Below the pieces are notes generated by a model. The model searched no databases. It saw only the letters and a list, made by a program, of their open reading frames with translations, and was not told where the DNA came from. A DNA stretch of 64,000 nucleotides, taken from the NCBI GenBank assembly GCA_019973155.2, contig BPQB01000059.1, positions 124,001 to 188,000 of the forward strand. The letters are read 5' to 3'. The stretch comes from Phanerochaete sordida. Lineage: Eukaryota > Basidiomycota > Agaricomycetes > Polyporales > Phanerochaetaceae. The position numbers and the translations under genes were made by a program. Shown here piece by piece: positions 1 to 11,277 of the stretch. Within the stretch, counting starts at the first letter, position 1. Every line of letters starts with the position of its first letter.

Positions 1-92
1 CTGCCTACGAACGACAACCCTCAAGTCTTCAAGGAATTACGCCGATCTGGTGATATGCTCTACCCATCAACTGCCTTCGCAGAGACTGCTCC

Positions 93-798
93 ATGTACTG
101 CTGCGTAAGATTACTCCCCAGCCGACTTAAAGGCCAAGCTAACAATCAGCTGCTTCGTCAGGCGTCGCAATTCGAGTAAGGCCTTCCAACAGAAATCGCG
201 GCTAGGACGCGAAGGACTCAGCAAGCTTCAGCTGAGGTCAGCAAAGCTCTCCACAGTATTGCCCGTATATTCACGTGTATGCAGAGCTTCTGCCCGCCCT
301 GTTCACGATCGCTGCGGCGGTTTGTATGACGGCATCGAAGATTACTATCTGGAGGAAAACAGCCGGGTGGCAGCTTGGGTCAAGAATGAAAAGGCGAAGA
401 GTCGTGATATCCTGAAAGAACCCTTGCGCGCGAAGCTTCACACATTCCGAACATGCATGTGCGCTCTCGAAACCGCCGGCATCGATTTCGACCCTCGGCG
501 ACCCCGCTCCCGTGTTCCTGTGCAAGGCGAGCCGGGACGCCTCGCCAGGGATGCACGGGCGGCGTGGCGGAACCTGCATTCTGTGCTTCTCGAGTTGGAC
601 GCCTGGGACAAGATCCTCGATGGCACAGCCGAACGCAGGCGCCTGGACTGGGACCGCCGGCGCCGGAGCATGGCCCAAGCGAGGATGCTGCACTGCGCAC
701 GCCTTGCGGCGTACGAGGCGCGGCAGCGGGCGGCGGCGAGGCTCCTCGCCGCAGGGAAGACGGTGTTGTATGGACTACGCTGGATCTACCTCCGGTGA
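93..798 (+). CDS. Small basic protein, paralogue of the gene at 33.9-34.5 kb
   Basis: I do not recognise the family. Proposed exons are 93-175 and 285-798, giving 198 aa; the sum closes. The second exon is supported by its paralogue at 33865-34480 (minus). Shared features are an acidic N-terminal stretch (GLYDGIEDYYLEEN against AVYHCITNHFVDDA), a G-I-x-x-DPR motif, a conserved KAW/RAAW tract and a basic C-terminus that ends in a hydrophobic segment (GKTVLYGLRWIYLR against GKAVVFKVRWVRKV). The intron phase (2) agrees in both. The first exon, starting at ATG 93 and ending in RQASQFE, is inferred from its resemblance to the paralogue's VRQQSLG; the 109-bp intron is longer than usual here. The basic, Trp/Arg-rich end could be an amphipathic or membrane-associated helix. 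The function is unknown. Confidence 0.5.
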
Positions 799-1594
799 TA
801 TGTTGTCGCTCTCTAACCAAATTGTATCCATTTCCTCATGGCGACCCGCTGTGTACTGGGTGAACGCTTAGCGCGGACGCCTCCCTGGATGGGTGCCATG
901 ATCTGGCGTCGGGTTCGGGCGACAAAGCTGTGCACTGACGGCTTTCGTTCTTAGCGCCAAGGTCGCAGGTTCCCTCTGCGAGCACGCTGAGGTACGTTGA
1001 ACTCTCCTGTAATATTTTGTTTGGGTGACTCACAATCTGCTTGCAGGCCGCGTCGGGCTGAGAACACTGCCGAGGACTTGGCTAATTCACTGCCCGAGCG
1101 GGTACAGACCGCCCTACAGGGTGCGCCCGCTATCAAAAGCATCGTGCGCACGTCGTCCTAGTGTGGGTCGGCGGCATATCATCAAGGGGATCGACGACCG
1201 TGTTCCAGTGCGTTTCGGCTGAAGACCGTCGCTCTAACCACGGTGGAACACTGTCAAGTGCGTCCACCATGCTCGCTCGTTGCACGCGAGTCACGGCGCA
1301 CGCGTCCGACGCGGATTGCGCAGTCGACTGACGTCTGGAGGTAAGACAAGCTAAGCTGAACCTTGTCCAACCGCGCCCTTCGCTAACTGAGCGCATCAAT
1401 CAGACGTAACGAAACACCGATCGAGGCAATGCTTGCGCCTTGCCCCGGGCTCTTCTCTTGTGCCTCGTGGCAGTCCGCAGGTTCGCGAGAGGCAACGTCT
1501 ATAACTGCCGGACCTGCGGTGGCAGGTACCCACCGTCTGCCATTCTCTCCCCACATCTGCAGGCAGGACGATTACTGTCAGGTCTCGAGGAACC
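799..1594. other. Intergenic region, no supported gene
   Basis: About 0.8 kb between the first small gene and array copy 1. Only short frames in several phases occur, none with a convincing start, splice pattern or recognisable protein. It should contain the promoter of the copy 1 gene. Confidence 0.5.
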
Positions 1595-3440
1595 ATGCGC
1601 TTCTCCGGCAGAATCGCTATGTGGCTGTCGTTGTTAACTGCCCAACATGCCCTCGCGCAGCTCCCAAATACATTCCGATGGTCTTTCGACACGGCGGTAA
1701 GTAAACCTGTCTTCAGTAGCGGATCTGATCCAGCTCACAATCAGAGCAGGTCGTCGCTGGAGGGCTTGAGGAATGCCTGATTCTCCAAGTCGCGCTGGAG
1801 CCCGTGGACAATAGTAATCCTCCGGCCGGATCGTTCGGAGTCCCTCCATTTTACATGTTGGCGTTCGAACCAGGCGGCGTCCCGACCACCTCCGTCCTTG
1901 GCTCGGATCCCACACAGCTAGCATGGCAAGTGAACCACGTTCGTGGTGCGTGAGCGCGACCCTCAGTCCGCTTTCCATCGCGTTAAACCCTCCAAATCAA
2001 GGCTCTGAACTCATGCTTGCCGTGGTGGACTCTGCTGGGAATACCGGGGGCGTATCTGACGTACTCTACAATATAGCTGGTGAGTAGAAACCAAATCCTC
2101 TCGGACCCACTGCTGACATGTCGCAGCTGGCAGCGATATCTCATGTTTATTGCCGTCTTCTCCACCAGTCGTCACCGTTCAAGCCAACGTGTCCGACAAC
2201 CTGTCAACTTGCCAACCATGGGGCCTTACGATCACCGGAGGAGAGCGGCCTTACACTGTAGTGCTTTCTCAGCTTCAATCAAGCACCATCACCGTGGTGA
2301 CGATGTCAGACGACGACGACACCTTCACCTACATAAACCGCGCAAATACCGATCGGCAGATGATGGGTACGTAATCCAGACACTACGATAAAACAGGATC
2401 TAATCCCTTCGGTCTTTAGCATCCGTCTACGACGCGTAGGATCGTTTCATTCAAGCCGTTCTATATCCACACTGACACCGCGTAGGTTAGGGCTATGGGG
2501 AACATCGACCGGCGCTGTCCAAAGCACAAGCACCGCGGATGCGACCTGCCCGGGACTGGTGTCGTCAGAGTCTGCGTCAGCAAGTGGCAGCATCGATGAA
2601 TCCTTCGCTGCGTCAATACGACCTTTCCCATCAGCAGCTTCGTTCTCATACCCGGCATCTTCGACAACGGGGCTCAGCATGTCGGCAAGCACTTCTATTA
2701 TGCCCTCCACCGCGGCAGTAGAAAATCGGTCCGTATCGAGCACAAGCCCTGGCGTCCCTCTCGCCGTCGGACTTTCTCTTGGACTCGGAATCCCGCTCCT
2801 TGCCCTGCTTGTGGTTGCCGTCTGGTTTTGCACTCGGAAGAAGCGTGAGCAGCCTCTGAAGCCTGCGTCGCCGATCGACATGCTCGCGTCGCCGGTCAAG
2901 TCCAATCGCTACAGCATGCGGGATGCAATCGTCGCCACGTCATCAGACCTCAGGCTCTACCTACTCGGCCATTCACGGACCCCTTCGTCGCCCAACGACT
3001 TCGAAACCGGGCTTGCAGCGGTGCCATACTCGGACGACCATGCGATGGAAGCGAACGGACGGCGTCGCTCGACTCTGTTCAGCCCATGGGAGCGTCTCGA
3101 ACCAGTCCCGGAGACCCGCGAAAGCGCGGTGCCGTCCCGACCCCATACGCCGACGGACTTTGCCGCCGGACACGATCTTTATTCCACTGTGCTGGTCGAC
3201 GTGCCCGCCATAGCAAGAACGCCCTCGCCCGCGGCGGCCCCTGCACACGACCAGATTCGCCGCATTGCCCAGGTCTATCTCCGTCCCTCTTCCTCGCGAG
3301 GTTCGCTTTCTCAGCTGCGACGCGAGCCGGAACATCGGGATGTAATCCCGCGAACCGCGTCTCCCGACAGCATCGGCAGTCGCTCTAGCCGTGACGGATT
3401 CCTTCAGACGGAAGATTCTCATTACCCAACTACGCGTTAG
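1595..3440 (+). CDS. Array copy 1: secreted-domain single-pass membrane protein
   Basis: Exons 1595-1696, 1750-1945, 2002-2079, 2127-2366, 2420-2435 and 2486-3440 close to 528 aa. The protein starts with a signal peptide ending near AQHALAQ. Two related ectodomain modules follow. Module 1 runs from LEEC through PPFYMLAFEPGG to GGVSDVLYNIAG; module 2 runs from STCQPWGL through PYTVVLSQ to SVYDA. Four cysteines are shared with the other copies. After a Ser-rich stalk comes one helix (about residues 301-328, GLSLGLGIPLLALLVVAVWF) with a basic stop (CTRKKR), so the tail should face the cytosol. The roughly 200-aa tail is rich in Ser, Pro and Arg. Unlike the other four copies it has no PPPY and ends SHYPTTR. 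The role is unknown; topology suggests a surface sensor or adhesion protein. Confidence 0.8.
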
Positions 3441-4392
3441 GAAAACTATAGCCGCGCTTCCCTTCTCTCTCGTCTCGCATCACATTGATTAGTGGTAACT
3501 TATGGGACTTTCGTACGTGCAAGCGATGCCTTTCCGATGCTCATGAAGACTAACGTCGGACCGCAGTTTCCTGGCGAATAGCATGCATACGACGACTACA
3601 TACACCTCTTCTCGTAGATCCCCGCCTTCTTTTTGCGTATCTGAACGATGCCATCATGTTATACTAACACTGTTTCGCCAGCCTTCCTGTATCCCTAGCG
3701 AATAAAAATGTGCGTGCTGTGCTTCTCATCCGTGTCTGCTCATGCTAATGTATGACGTAGGTCTTTGCACGGCGAACTCGACGCCCAATGAGTCCATCCT
3801 TGTATTCTGTACTTGGACCCTAATCGTATGAATCGCGTGAGGTCAGGCAGCACTGACCTCACACGTGGTGATTATCCGCCCAGCGGCTGTGCTATCCAAG
3901 GACGTTCCTGGAGGTTGGACCGCGTCCTCGCCGTTCCTCCTCCGACCAAAGATGGCTGGACACTGCATTCCAAACCCAGCACCAGCGACGTGCGTTCGAT
4001 GGAAAATGTGCACAGCAAAGCTGACGCCTCATGGTTGCAGATCGGTACTTTTCTCTGCACACGAGTTGTCCGTCGAATATCGGGGACGCCGTCGGCGTAC
4101 GTTCCACATCATCGCCTCATGCCTTGCTCTATGAGTGGTGAGTACTCTCGAATGATTGTTCGCCATATCCGGCTGAGTACTGTACTTGTGCCCTTCACAG
4201 ATGGACAGAAAATGTACAGCCTCGCCCAGGACATCTAAGCCTCGAGGCCTGGCTCCTCGGCATTATGCCCTTGGAGCGCGGGCGGCGGAATCGTATTTGA
4301 GACCAAAGAGTTGAGCGATGGCGTCGGGCCCCTTCCCGCCTTCCCCACGCACTAACATTCCTCCTCTGAACCCGTCGTGGACAGAGAGCGAT
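3441..4392. other. Intergenic region between copies 1 and 2
   Basis: Holds an AATAAA motif near 3702, about 260 bp after the copy 1 stop, that could serve polyadenylation. A frame from about 3813 to 4238 is open, but it has no recognisable protein features and no splice logic, so I do not call it a gene. The 3' half should contain the promoter of copy 2. Confidence 0.4.
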
Positions 4393-6119
4393 ATGGGCAC
4401 CTCCATGATTCCTGTCTCGATAATTCTCCTTGCCACCGTTAGCGGCGTAGCTGCACAGCTGCGTCCAGCGTTCCAGTGGACATGGGGTCCTGTAAGTCAT
4501 TCGTTTATCTCAAGCATCGCGTACTGACCGTACGCATAGGGAGCGCCTTCCACGCCATCTTTCGAAGAGTGCCAAACGCTACCGATCAGCCTCATTGGCG
4601 TCGGGCAGCCTCCGTACTACATGTTAGCCTTCGAAAGTGGGGGCATCTCGACCTCGTCCCAGATCGGTTACGACCCTGCGAACCTTTGGTGGCAAGTCAA
4701 CCATAAGCAAGGTTAGTCCACAATACCACGATCTCAAACGGGACGTCTTACTAAGAGTACGACCTGCAGGTTCATCTCTGGTCTTGGCCATTGTCGACTC
4801 CAATCATAGCACTGGAGGGGTGCCTCAGAACGTATTCACGGTGACTGGTAAGATTGCTTGATTCCCCTTCGCGAACGAGCTAACGACGCTTCAGCCGGGA
4901 ATGACACATCATGCCTTCAGTCCATCCCCTCGTCCACCGCGGTCTTACACGCCAACGTCTCCGACACCATGTCGACTTGCGATCCCCTGGGGCTCACCGT
5001 CACTGGGGGTCAGAAGCCGTATACAATCGTCCTGGCTGAAACGCATTCAGACACCGTCACCTTCGTCTCCTTGGCGGACGACGACGACACCTTGACATAC
5101 ATTAGTCGAGTTGATCCGGCTTGGAAGGTCATCGGTGAGTAGCGTCTCTTCCATGGCTGGCCTACCAATCGCTCAAGGTTGTCGTGATGCAGCATCGGTA
5201 TATGACGCGTGAGTATTGCTCATGAATGCTTTGGAATACAATCGCTGATGCTCGCCTATCTAGCTCTGGGCATTGGGGAACCTCTTCGAATATTATACAA
5301 GCATCAGGCTCCGCGAATACCACATGTACAGGGCTATGGTCCACGCAGTCCAGCTCGACGGACGACCGTGGGGGAGAGCCGCTGTCCTCCTCGTTCTACC
5401 CAATGCCGTCCGGCACCTCGGTCTCCGCCCCCGCCACAACCACCATCACGTCCGTCACGTCCTCGAATAACAATTCCAAGAACATCCACATTGCCATCGG
5501 CGTCTCAGTCGGTCTTGGAGCACCTGCATTGATCGCGGTTGCCTGCGTCCTCGTACTACTACAATTCCGTCGCTGGAAACAGAGCAGGTCCGGCACGAGG
5601 CCGCTGTCCAGCCCTCTCTCTCCTATCGACCAAACGGACACTTCCATGCTCCAGCCTACCCCTTTCCCACGACCTTCTTCGCCTGGTGCATCCAGGCGAG
5701 GGCCGACTCCTCGTGGCGTAGGAACAGATGGTAACAACGCAAAATCATCTGGCTCGTCTCCGCCCAACAATCCCCACAGCTTGACGTCTGCTGAGTCGCC
5801 TCTCCCTTCGACTCTACGCGCTCCGCCGAGCGCCCCTATGTCAGAGAGGACGGGCCTACGACTGGCGAATCCGGACTTGCGCCCGCTGTCGTCGTCGATG
5901 CTCTCAACGGCTGAGTCGCCGTATGGATCGCCCGGCCAGATCTCGTCCCAGCCTAGTACGGCAAGCACCTCCGACGGGCGTATGGTCGGCGCGTCCGAAT
6001 CGCAGGAGGTTCTCGTCCGTCCCGACAGTATTGCCCCCGAAATTGGTAGCCCTCCTCCTCCGTACGGAGATTCTCCGCGGCCTCCTGCGGCTGTACTCCC
6101 CCGCACGTCCTCCGCCTAG
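4393..6119 (+). CDS. Array copy 2: secreted-domain membrane protein with PPPY tail
   Basis: Exons 4393-4491, 4540-4711, 4770-4847, 4895-5134, 5193-5208 and 5264-6119 close to 486 aa. I chose ATG 4393 because it places a clean signal peptide (ending SGVAAQ) at the N-terminus; an upstream in-frame ATG at 4318 would add a Pro-rich leader before it. The ectodomain has the same two modules as copy 1 (PPYYMLAFESGG, WWQVNH, then STCDPLGLTVTGG, PYTIVLAE, SVYDA). The membrane helix lies at about residues 278-303 (GVSVGLGAPALIAVACVLVL) and is followed by RRWK. The cytosolic tail is long and rich in Ser and Pro. It carries SPPPPYGD near the C-terminus, a PPxY motif of the type bound by WW domains. Function unknown. 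Confidence 0.82.
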
Positions 6120-6789
6120 TCCCTCAATGACGTCCCTCCCGCGCTGAACTACCCTATGCCTCATTCCTGTATCCTGTTACCTTCATGTGCCCGCATGTCC
6201 ATCCGACCAATCATATCTCTCTCCTCTTTTGACTGCGGCCAATGTCATCTGTTTTGCTCGAGCGTAAGCTTCGAGCGATTTTGGAGCACCACGGGTCCCA
6301 GTTCGCTTACCACCGCAGTTGGTCAGCAGAGACGATGATGCAGTGTCCAGCCTGTCGTGTGGCATCAACCTTATGGTGACGAGCTTCACCTTTGATATAT
6401 GATATTCGCCCGTGAACGTGACCAGTCGGTGAGCTGACTGGAAACAAAACTATAGACAAGCAAGAGCTTCGACAGTCGTCTGAGCAGCACTGACCTCGCT
6501 TCATGGCCATTGACCAGCTTGTTTCGCATCAGTACGTCCTTTCGATTGATCAGTAACTTTATCTCACTGGCTGTGTGCAGAAGCCGTGTCACCTGTGCAA
6601 GGGATGACAGCTCCCAACGCAAAACCGTCAGTCACGGGGCGCCCGATAATCTCCAGGTTGCGCGCCCAGCCAGTGGGACCTCTTTTGAACGCGTACTCAG
6701 GCTGAAAGACAAGTTGCCATCCCGCCTCCTGCGTTCCCTCCGCTTCTGTCGCAATCCCGCTGAAGAACTCGGAACGCTTCCAGAGCGCG
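6120..6789. other. Intergenic region between copies 2 and 3
   Basis: About 0.67 kb. No frame here resembles a protein or pairs with convincing splice sites. It must hold the 3' end of copy 2 and the promoter of copy 3. Confidence 0.5.
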
Positions 6790-8595
6790 ATGCAGGGCAT
6801 TGATATTGCCGCTCTGATGACGCTCCTCTGCGCCCTGGTGCTCGGCGTGACCGCACAGCCGTTTCAGCATACGTTCGACTGGGGCTGGCAAACACTTGTG
6901 AGTCTCTCAAACATGCGTAAGCCTACGTACCTCATAACAATTTGTCATCGCAGGTCTCTCCGACATCATTCGAAGAATGCCAGCTTGTCCAGGTTGACGT
7001 CATAGGCAACTTTGGTACTGTCGCGCCGTACTATATGTTGGCCTTCGAGCCCGGCGGCGTGCCTACCACGTCCATGATTGGCCACGATCGTAGCAATCTT
7101 TGGTGGCAGGCAAACCATCAGCGAGGTATGTTAACCGTTTTCAGCTATTCGAGCGGAAATCTCAGCGGATATGCCCGCCGCAGGATCGTCTCTGATGCTT
7201 ACGATGATTGATTCTAATGGGAGTACGGGCGGAGTACCTCAGCCGCTGTATGATATGACTGGTACGTCCGTCAGTTGAAGCCTCTCAGCCAGCTCACCTG
7301 ATCAAGTTCAGCTGGAAGTAATACATCCTGCCTCCAATCGCTTCCTTCGTCCTCAGCTATCGTTCATGCCAATATTTCCGCTGGCAACAACCTCTCTACT
7401 TGTGATCCGTTAGGCATCACTATCAGTGGAGGGCAAAAGCCATACACTGTCTTCTTGGCAGAAACGGATTCCCCTTTGCTTGTTGTGCAGACTTTATCAG
7501 ACGACGACGACACATTTACATACTTCAACCAGTATAATCCGGGCTGGCAGATAATTGGTGAGAACTACGAGCTGTCTGGCTTGTCACCACCGCTGAATAT
7601 ATGGCTCAAATTCTAGCCTCCGTGTATGATGCGTAAGTGTCTTCCAAAGGTTCAGGCGGAAATGCTCTTATTCCTGTGACGCCCATAGCTCCGGTCAGTG
7701 GGGAACCTCGTCAGGTGCCATTCAGACGTCGAATGGGTCTACAGCTCCCCCTTGCAACGGACTGGAACCGTCTCAGTCCAATTCAACACGAAGTGGAGGT
7801 GGCGAACCGTTACCGGCTTCGGCCCTGCCTCTTCCATCGGGTACCTCTGTCACGCCCCCGTCTCCGAGCAGCACACCACCACCGTCGCCGCGAACATCTA
7901 CGCCCATCGTACAGAGTAGCCCGCCCTCAGCAGCTTCCGCAAGATCCTCGGGCAGCAATCACGACGTTGTAGGAATTGCTGCTGGTGTCGGCGTTGGTGT
8001 CGGGGTACCCCTGCTTCTGGCAGCGATCCTCATCCCGCTCTTCTGCTGGAGGCGGCAGAAGGGCGGAGCTCAGGAGGCGTCCTCGAACCTGCAACCAGGG
8101 CCAGGCTACGAGGTGGAGCCTTGGAATCCCGAGCCTCAGATGTTACAGCTTCATTCGGGATCGCCAGCAATGCCCATCGAGGGTGGCCACACGACAGGCT
8201 GGGTGCCGACGGAGGGCTGGCGTGGCTCTGGCCTCAGTTCGTCTGATGGGCCCTCTCCGACCAGTGCGCAGTTTCCGTACGGGGCCGCATCCATGACACC
8301 CTCTAGCTCATCGACGTGGGGGGACACGAAGTCTCATCCCACGGGCTTCGTCCTCCGCCCTCCGTCGTCCTCAACGGCCCAGTCATGGCCGGGCGATGAT
8401 GCGCCCGGGCAGATGGCTGCGCGGCCTAGCACTATCGCCACTGTTGATGAAGGCGCCGAAGGAGGGTCAGAGCCACAGGGGCGGCTTGTACAGAGCCACG
8501 ACGGAGCCGCTGTGATTATTCGCGATATTCCACCCCCGTACGCGGATGTCTCTCGTCCGTCCTCGTCTGCGCTTCGAAATGAGTTCGCCGACTAG
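6790..8595 (+). CDS. Array copy 3: secreted-domain membrane protein with PPPY tail
   Basis: Exons 6790-6897, 6954-7125, 7184-7261, 7312-7557, 7617-7632 and 7689-8595 close to 508 aa. The signal peptide ends near LGVTAQ. The two modules are intact (APYYMLAFEPGG, WWQANHQ, then STCDPLGITISGG, PYTVFLAE, SVYDA), with the four shared cysteines. Exon 4 is two codons longer than the 240 nt seen in the other copies. A Pro/Ser/Thr-rich stalk leads to a Gly/Val-rich helix at about residues 299-325 (GVGVGVGVPLLLAAILIPLF), then CWRRQKG. The tail ends with RDIPPPYADVS about 15 residues before the stop. Spacing to copy 2 (0.67 kb) fits a tandem duplication. Confidence 0.82.
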
Positions 8596-9082
8596 CCCAC
8601 CATTTCCACATACTTCATGGCTTCCGTATCCACGGTTCGCGGCGTCCACGATCCAGATATCCATGTAAACATCCTTATACAAACTCGGTTACTGCTACGG
8701 CCACACCCAGCTGCACCAAGGGACGCCTACTTAGGCCTATCGTCTACTTACATGATGGTCTGTTGAATTATTGTCCGAAAGGGGAAATTGAGCTAAAATC
8801 GCTCCTCTCCGTCTTCGCTCCCTCTCGTCATGACATTCACCTGGCTCTCGCAAAATACACGGCACCTGTCTGGCTTTACGTCTGCTAGTTGTAGCGTGTC
8901 TCTAACTTTGCTATTCTGACATTGGCTAGCTATCCTCCGTCGTCTCTCACACGCAGATCCTCCGGCAGTTGAGCAGGCGAAGCGCTGCGGCGCGCCGTAT
9001 ATCACGCACTGCCACTTGGCATCGCAGGATATCGAATCCAGTCTTCCGGAGCTAAGCCTCAAGCTCAGATCAATAATGATGC
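8596..9082. other. Intergenic region after copy 3
   Basis: About 0.5 kb with no supported gene. Frames on both strands are short and have no recognisable motif. Confidence 0.5.
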
Positions 9083-9708
9083 ATGGACGCGCGGCCCCCA
9101 ACAGCCGAGGACATTGCTGTCTTCGCGATGACTTTGTACGATGCTACCGCTTCAACGCAGGCTTCCTACTACGAGCTGTGCGAGCGTAACCAACATGTCT
9201 GCCTCTCACGTACGTTCTCGTTGAGCTTTTGCTGACGTACGCGTAGTAGATACGAGATGGACATGCTCGTGATGTGCCGTTGCACTCGAAGTTGCTGGGA
9301 ACTTCGTCCGCCGCATCGGCTAGCATAAATTGTGAGATGATGCACGTTTGTGACCGACAACGGCCCATATTAACATATCATCTTTCGAAGGAGGCGGGCG
9401 GAGAGCCACTGCAAGTTACCGCCCTATTGGCTGTGCTATCATCATCGCTGCCAGCGTTCCGGTGGTTAAGCTCAGCATGGGAGCAATGCATGCCCGAAAC
9501 TGCCGCGGGTGCTGGGGTCCATCAGCAAAATGTCACCTACGTTGGAGAGGTTGGCCAACATCCCCAACCTCTCCAACGATCACAACCTCAAAAGGTTGGC
9601 CAGCCTATGTCCGATCGTTGGCCAACCTCGCGCAGGTTGCCCAACACCGACAACATCACCATCAACGTACCGCCCAACACCTGTAGCTTGTTCTCAACCT
9701 TCGCATAA
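9083..9708 (+). CDS. Possible small gene or gene fragment, unrecognised
   Basis: A good coding-like stretch starts at ATG 9083 (MDARPPTAEDIAVFAMTLYD) and continues to ELCERNQH. With a donor at 9197 and an acceptor at 9249 it would join RDGHARDVPLHSKLLG, and the total closes to 190 aa. The donor (GTCTGC) is weak, and the second half of the frame runs through the inverted-repeat cluster at 9540-9640, which does not look like ordinary coding DNA. It may be a decayed gene or a short gene with further introns. I assign no function. Confidence 0.28.
9540..9640. repeat. Cluster of nested short inverted repeats (GTTGG/CCAAC type)
   Basis: A perfect 15-bp inverted repeat, CGTTGGAGAGGTTGG at 9540-9554 and its complement at 9564-9578, encloses a 9-bp loop. 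Two further hairpins follow: CAACCT/AGGTTG at 9583-9588 and 9593-9598, and at 9623-9628 and 9634-9639. The palindromic core TTGGCCAAC occurs at 9551-9559 and 9618-9626, and a near copy TTGGCCAGC lies at 9596-9604. Six half-sites alternate in orientation within about 100 bp. This could be part of a small non-autonomous repeat, a multi-site operator, or a structured RNA. Confidence 0.7.
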
Positions 9709-11277
9709 CATCGTCCAATACTCATGTGCAACATCATATAATATTGAGTTATTGTATACAACCATACATTATGTACTACGATATCTACGTGATAGGTTCG
9801 CGTGCCGACAGCCTGCAGCGGCGCGCGCTCTCGACGCTGCGACAGAAGCTGTAGAACCTCGTCGTGCGCGCCGGCCGTGAGAGTATAGCATACGAGCTCG
9901 CGAGCCACAGCAACTGCGGGTCCGTTGCGCGTGTGATGGCGCGGCCGCGGCCGCCCAGTGCTGCCGCTGACACCACTCGCGCATGACTTGCTCTTCTCGC
10001 AGCAGCCGCTCTTCCTGTCGTACTTGCAGGTCCTGCTGTTGTCGCAGGCGGCGGCGGCGGCGTTGTGTGGTCCGGACTCGGCATCGAGGGCGTGACGAGG
10101 CAATGTTCGTGGCGAGCATGGTAGTGATTCAGGCGTTAGTACTTGAGGAGTAGAGTCTAGACGTACTATAGACACATCGCATCGCGTGCGGTTGTCATGG
10201 TGCAGCTCCTACGATGCAGTTTTTCGTGTCCATTGAAGGCTAACAGTGCCCTGCGTATCAGCGCGTGAACGCTGAGGAAAAAGCGAATGACACGACCAAC
10301 CCTTATTGTCGTCAACGTAGTTGCGTCGGCGGCCAAGATCGACAGGCCCCTTCGCGCGTTCCTTTGTAGCATTCGGCAGCGGCGTCTTCCTCTGTTTGGC
10401 TCACTCGTCGAGGTACCGAAGTTCAATGTCGTCGGTTTGCCACTTCTCCTCCTTCACTAGCAGTAGATGAGTGCAGAGGTATCGACAAAGCTGGTGAATA
10501 CGCACCGGCTGACTTTGATTTGCCCATACTAGCTTGGTCGACGGAGTTCTTTGACATGGGGCGCACTTCTCTATGTATAACGTCTTCGACTCGACCGCTT
10601 GTTGTGGACGCTCTTTAGGCCAGTGAGTCGCGAACCCACCTCACGGCGATCTGGATGTTGAGGCTGAGGTTTCGATGGGCTGATAGGCCTGAGACGTAAT
10701 GCTTGACAGCGGGAAGCCTGTAAAGACGGAGAGGCGACGCCGCTAGAGCAAAGAGGGTGGAGGCAATCCGAAGGGATGGTGGAGAGAGGAGAGGGACGGA
10801 CAAAAAGCGCAAAGTTCTCGCTGATGACTGGCGGTAAACTCGGCTCCGGTTGACCGAGCAGGCGCCTATTGAAAGCTGCGCGGAAAGGCCGTCCAAACGG
10901 CCCAGCACAGTGCTCGCTACGCTCTCTGGAGCCGGCGTACAAGGTTGTATATTGACAAGTAGGATTATCGACACTGCGAACGATATGATCGTTCTGGAGA
11001 CGCTGCACAATTATGGCATGTATGTTCTGCCCAACGTTTATGTCTAACATTACTGCCCAGCCTTGGCAACCTCCCTCCAACGTCTGCTCCCAGCCTCAAC
11101 CTCGGTTCACCAGCCTCAACGTCACTTCTTCAGCCTCAGCCTCGCCCAACAAGGGGTGCCGTTTTGCTGATGTCAGGGTCAGTGCACCGCCGCGGCAAGT
11201 GAATCCATGATATAATGTCTCCAGGACGACGTGCGCCGCCACGCCGCCGTTCTCCCTCTCTCCTTCGCTCTCTGGGC
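9709..11277. other. Gene-poor spacer before copy 4
   Basis: No gene can be supported. On the minus strand, 9769-10119 reads as a Gln/Arg/Glu-rich stretch (RRLRQQQDLQVRQEERLLRE) that looks like a short coiled coil. The three minus frames there are all open, and I cannot choose between them or find a start. Minus frames at 10571-11080 are also open but have no recognisable content. About 11091-11150, just upstream of copy 4, contains several copies of CAGCCTC in a pyrimidine-rich tract. Confidence 0.35.

Noticed and set aside
9540..9640. Possible CRISPR-like array in the repeat cluster
   Set aside because: The units alternate in orientation, are only 6-15 bp, have no regular spacers, and the genome is clearly eukaryotic.
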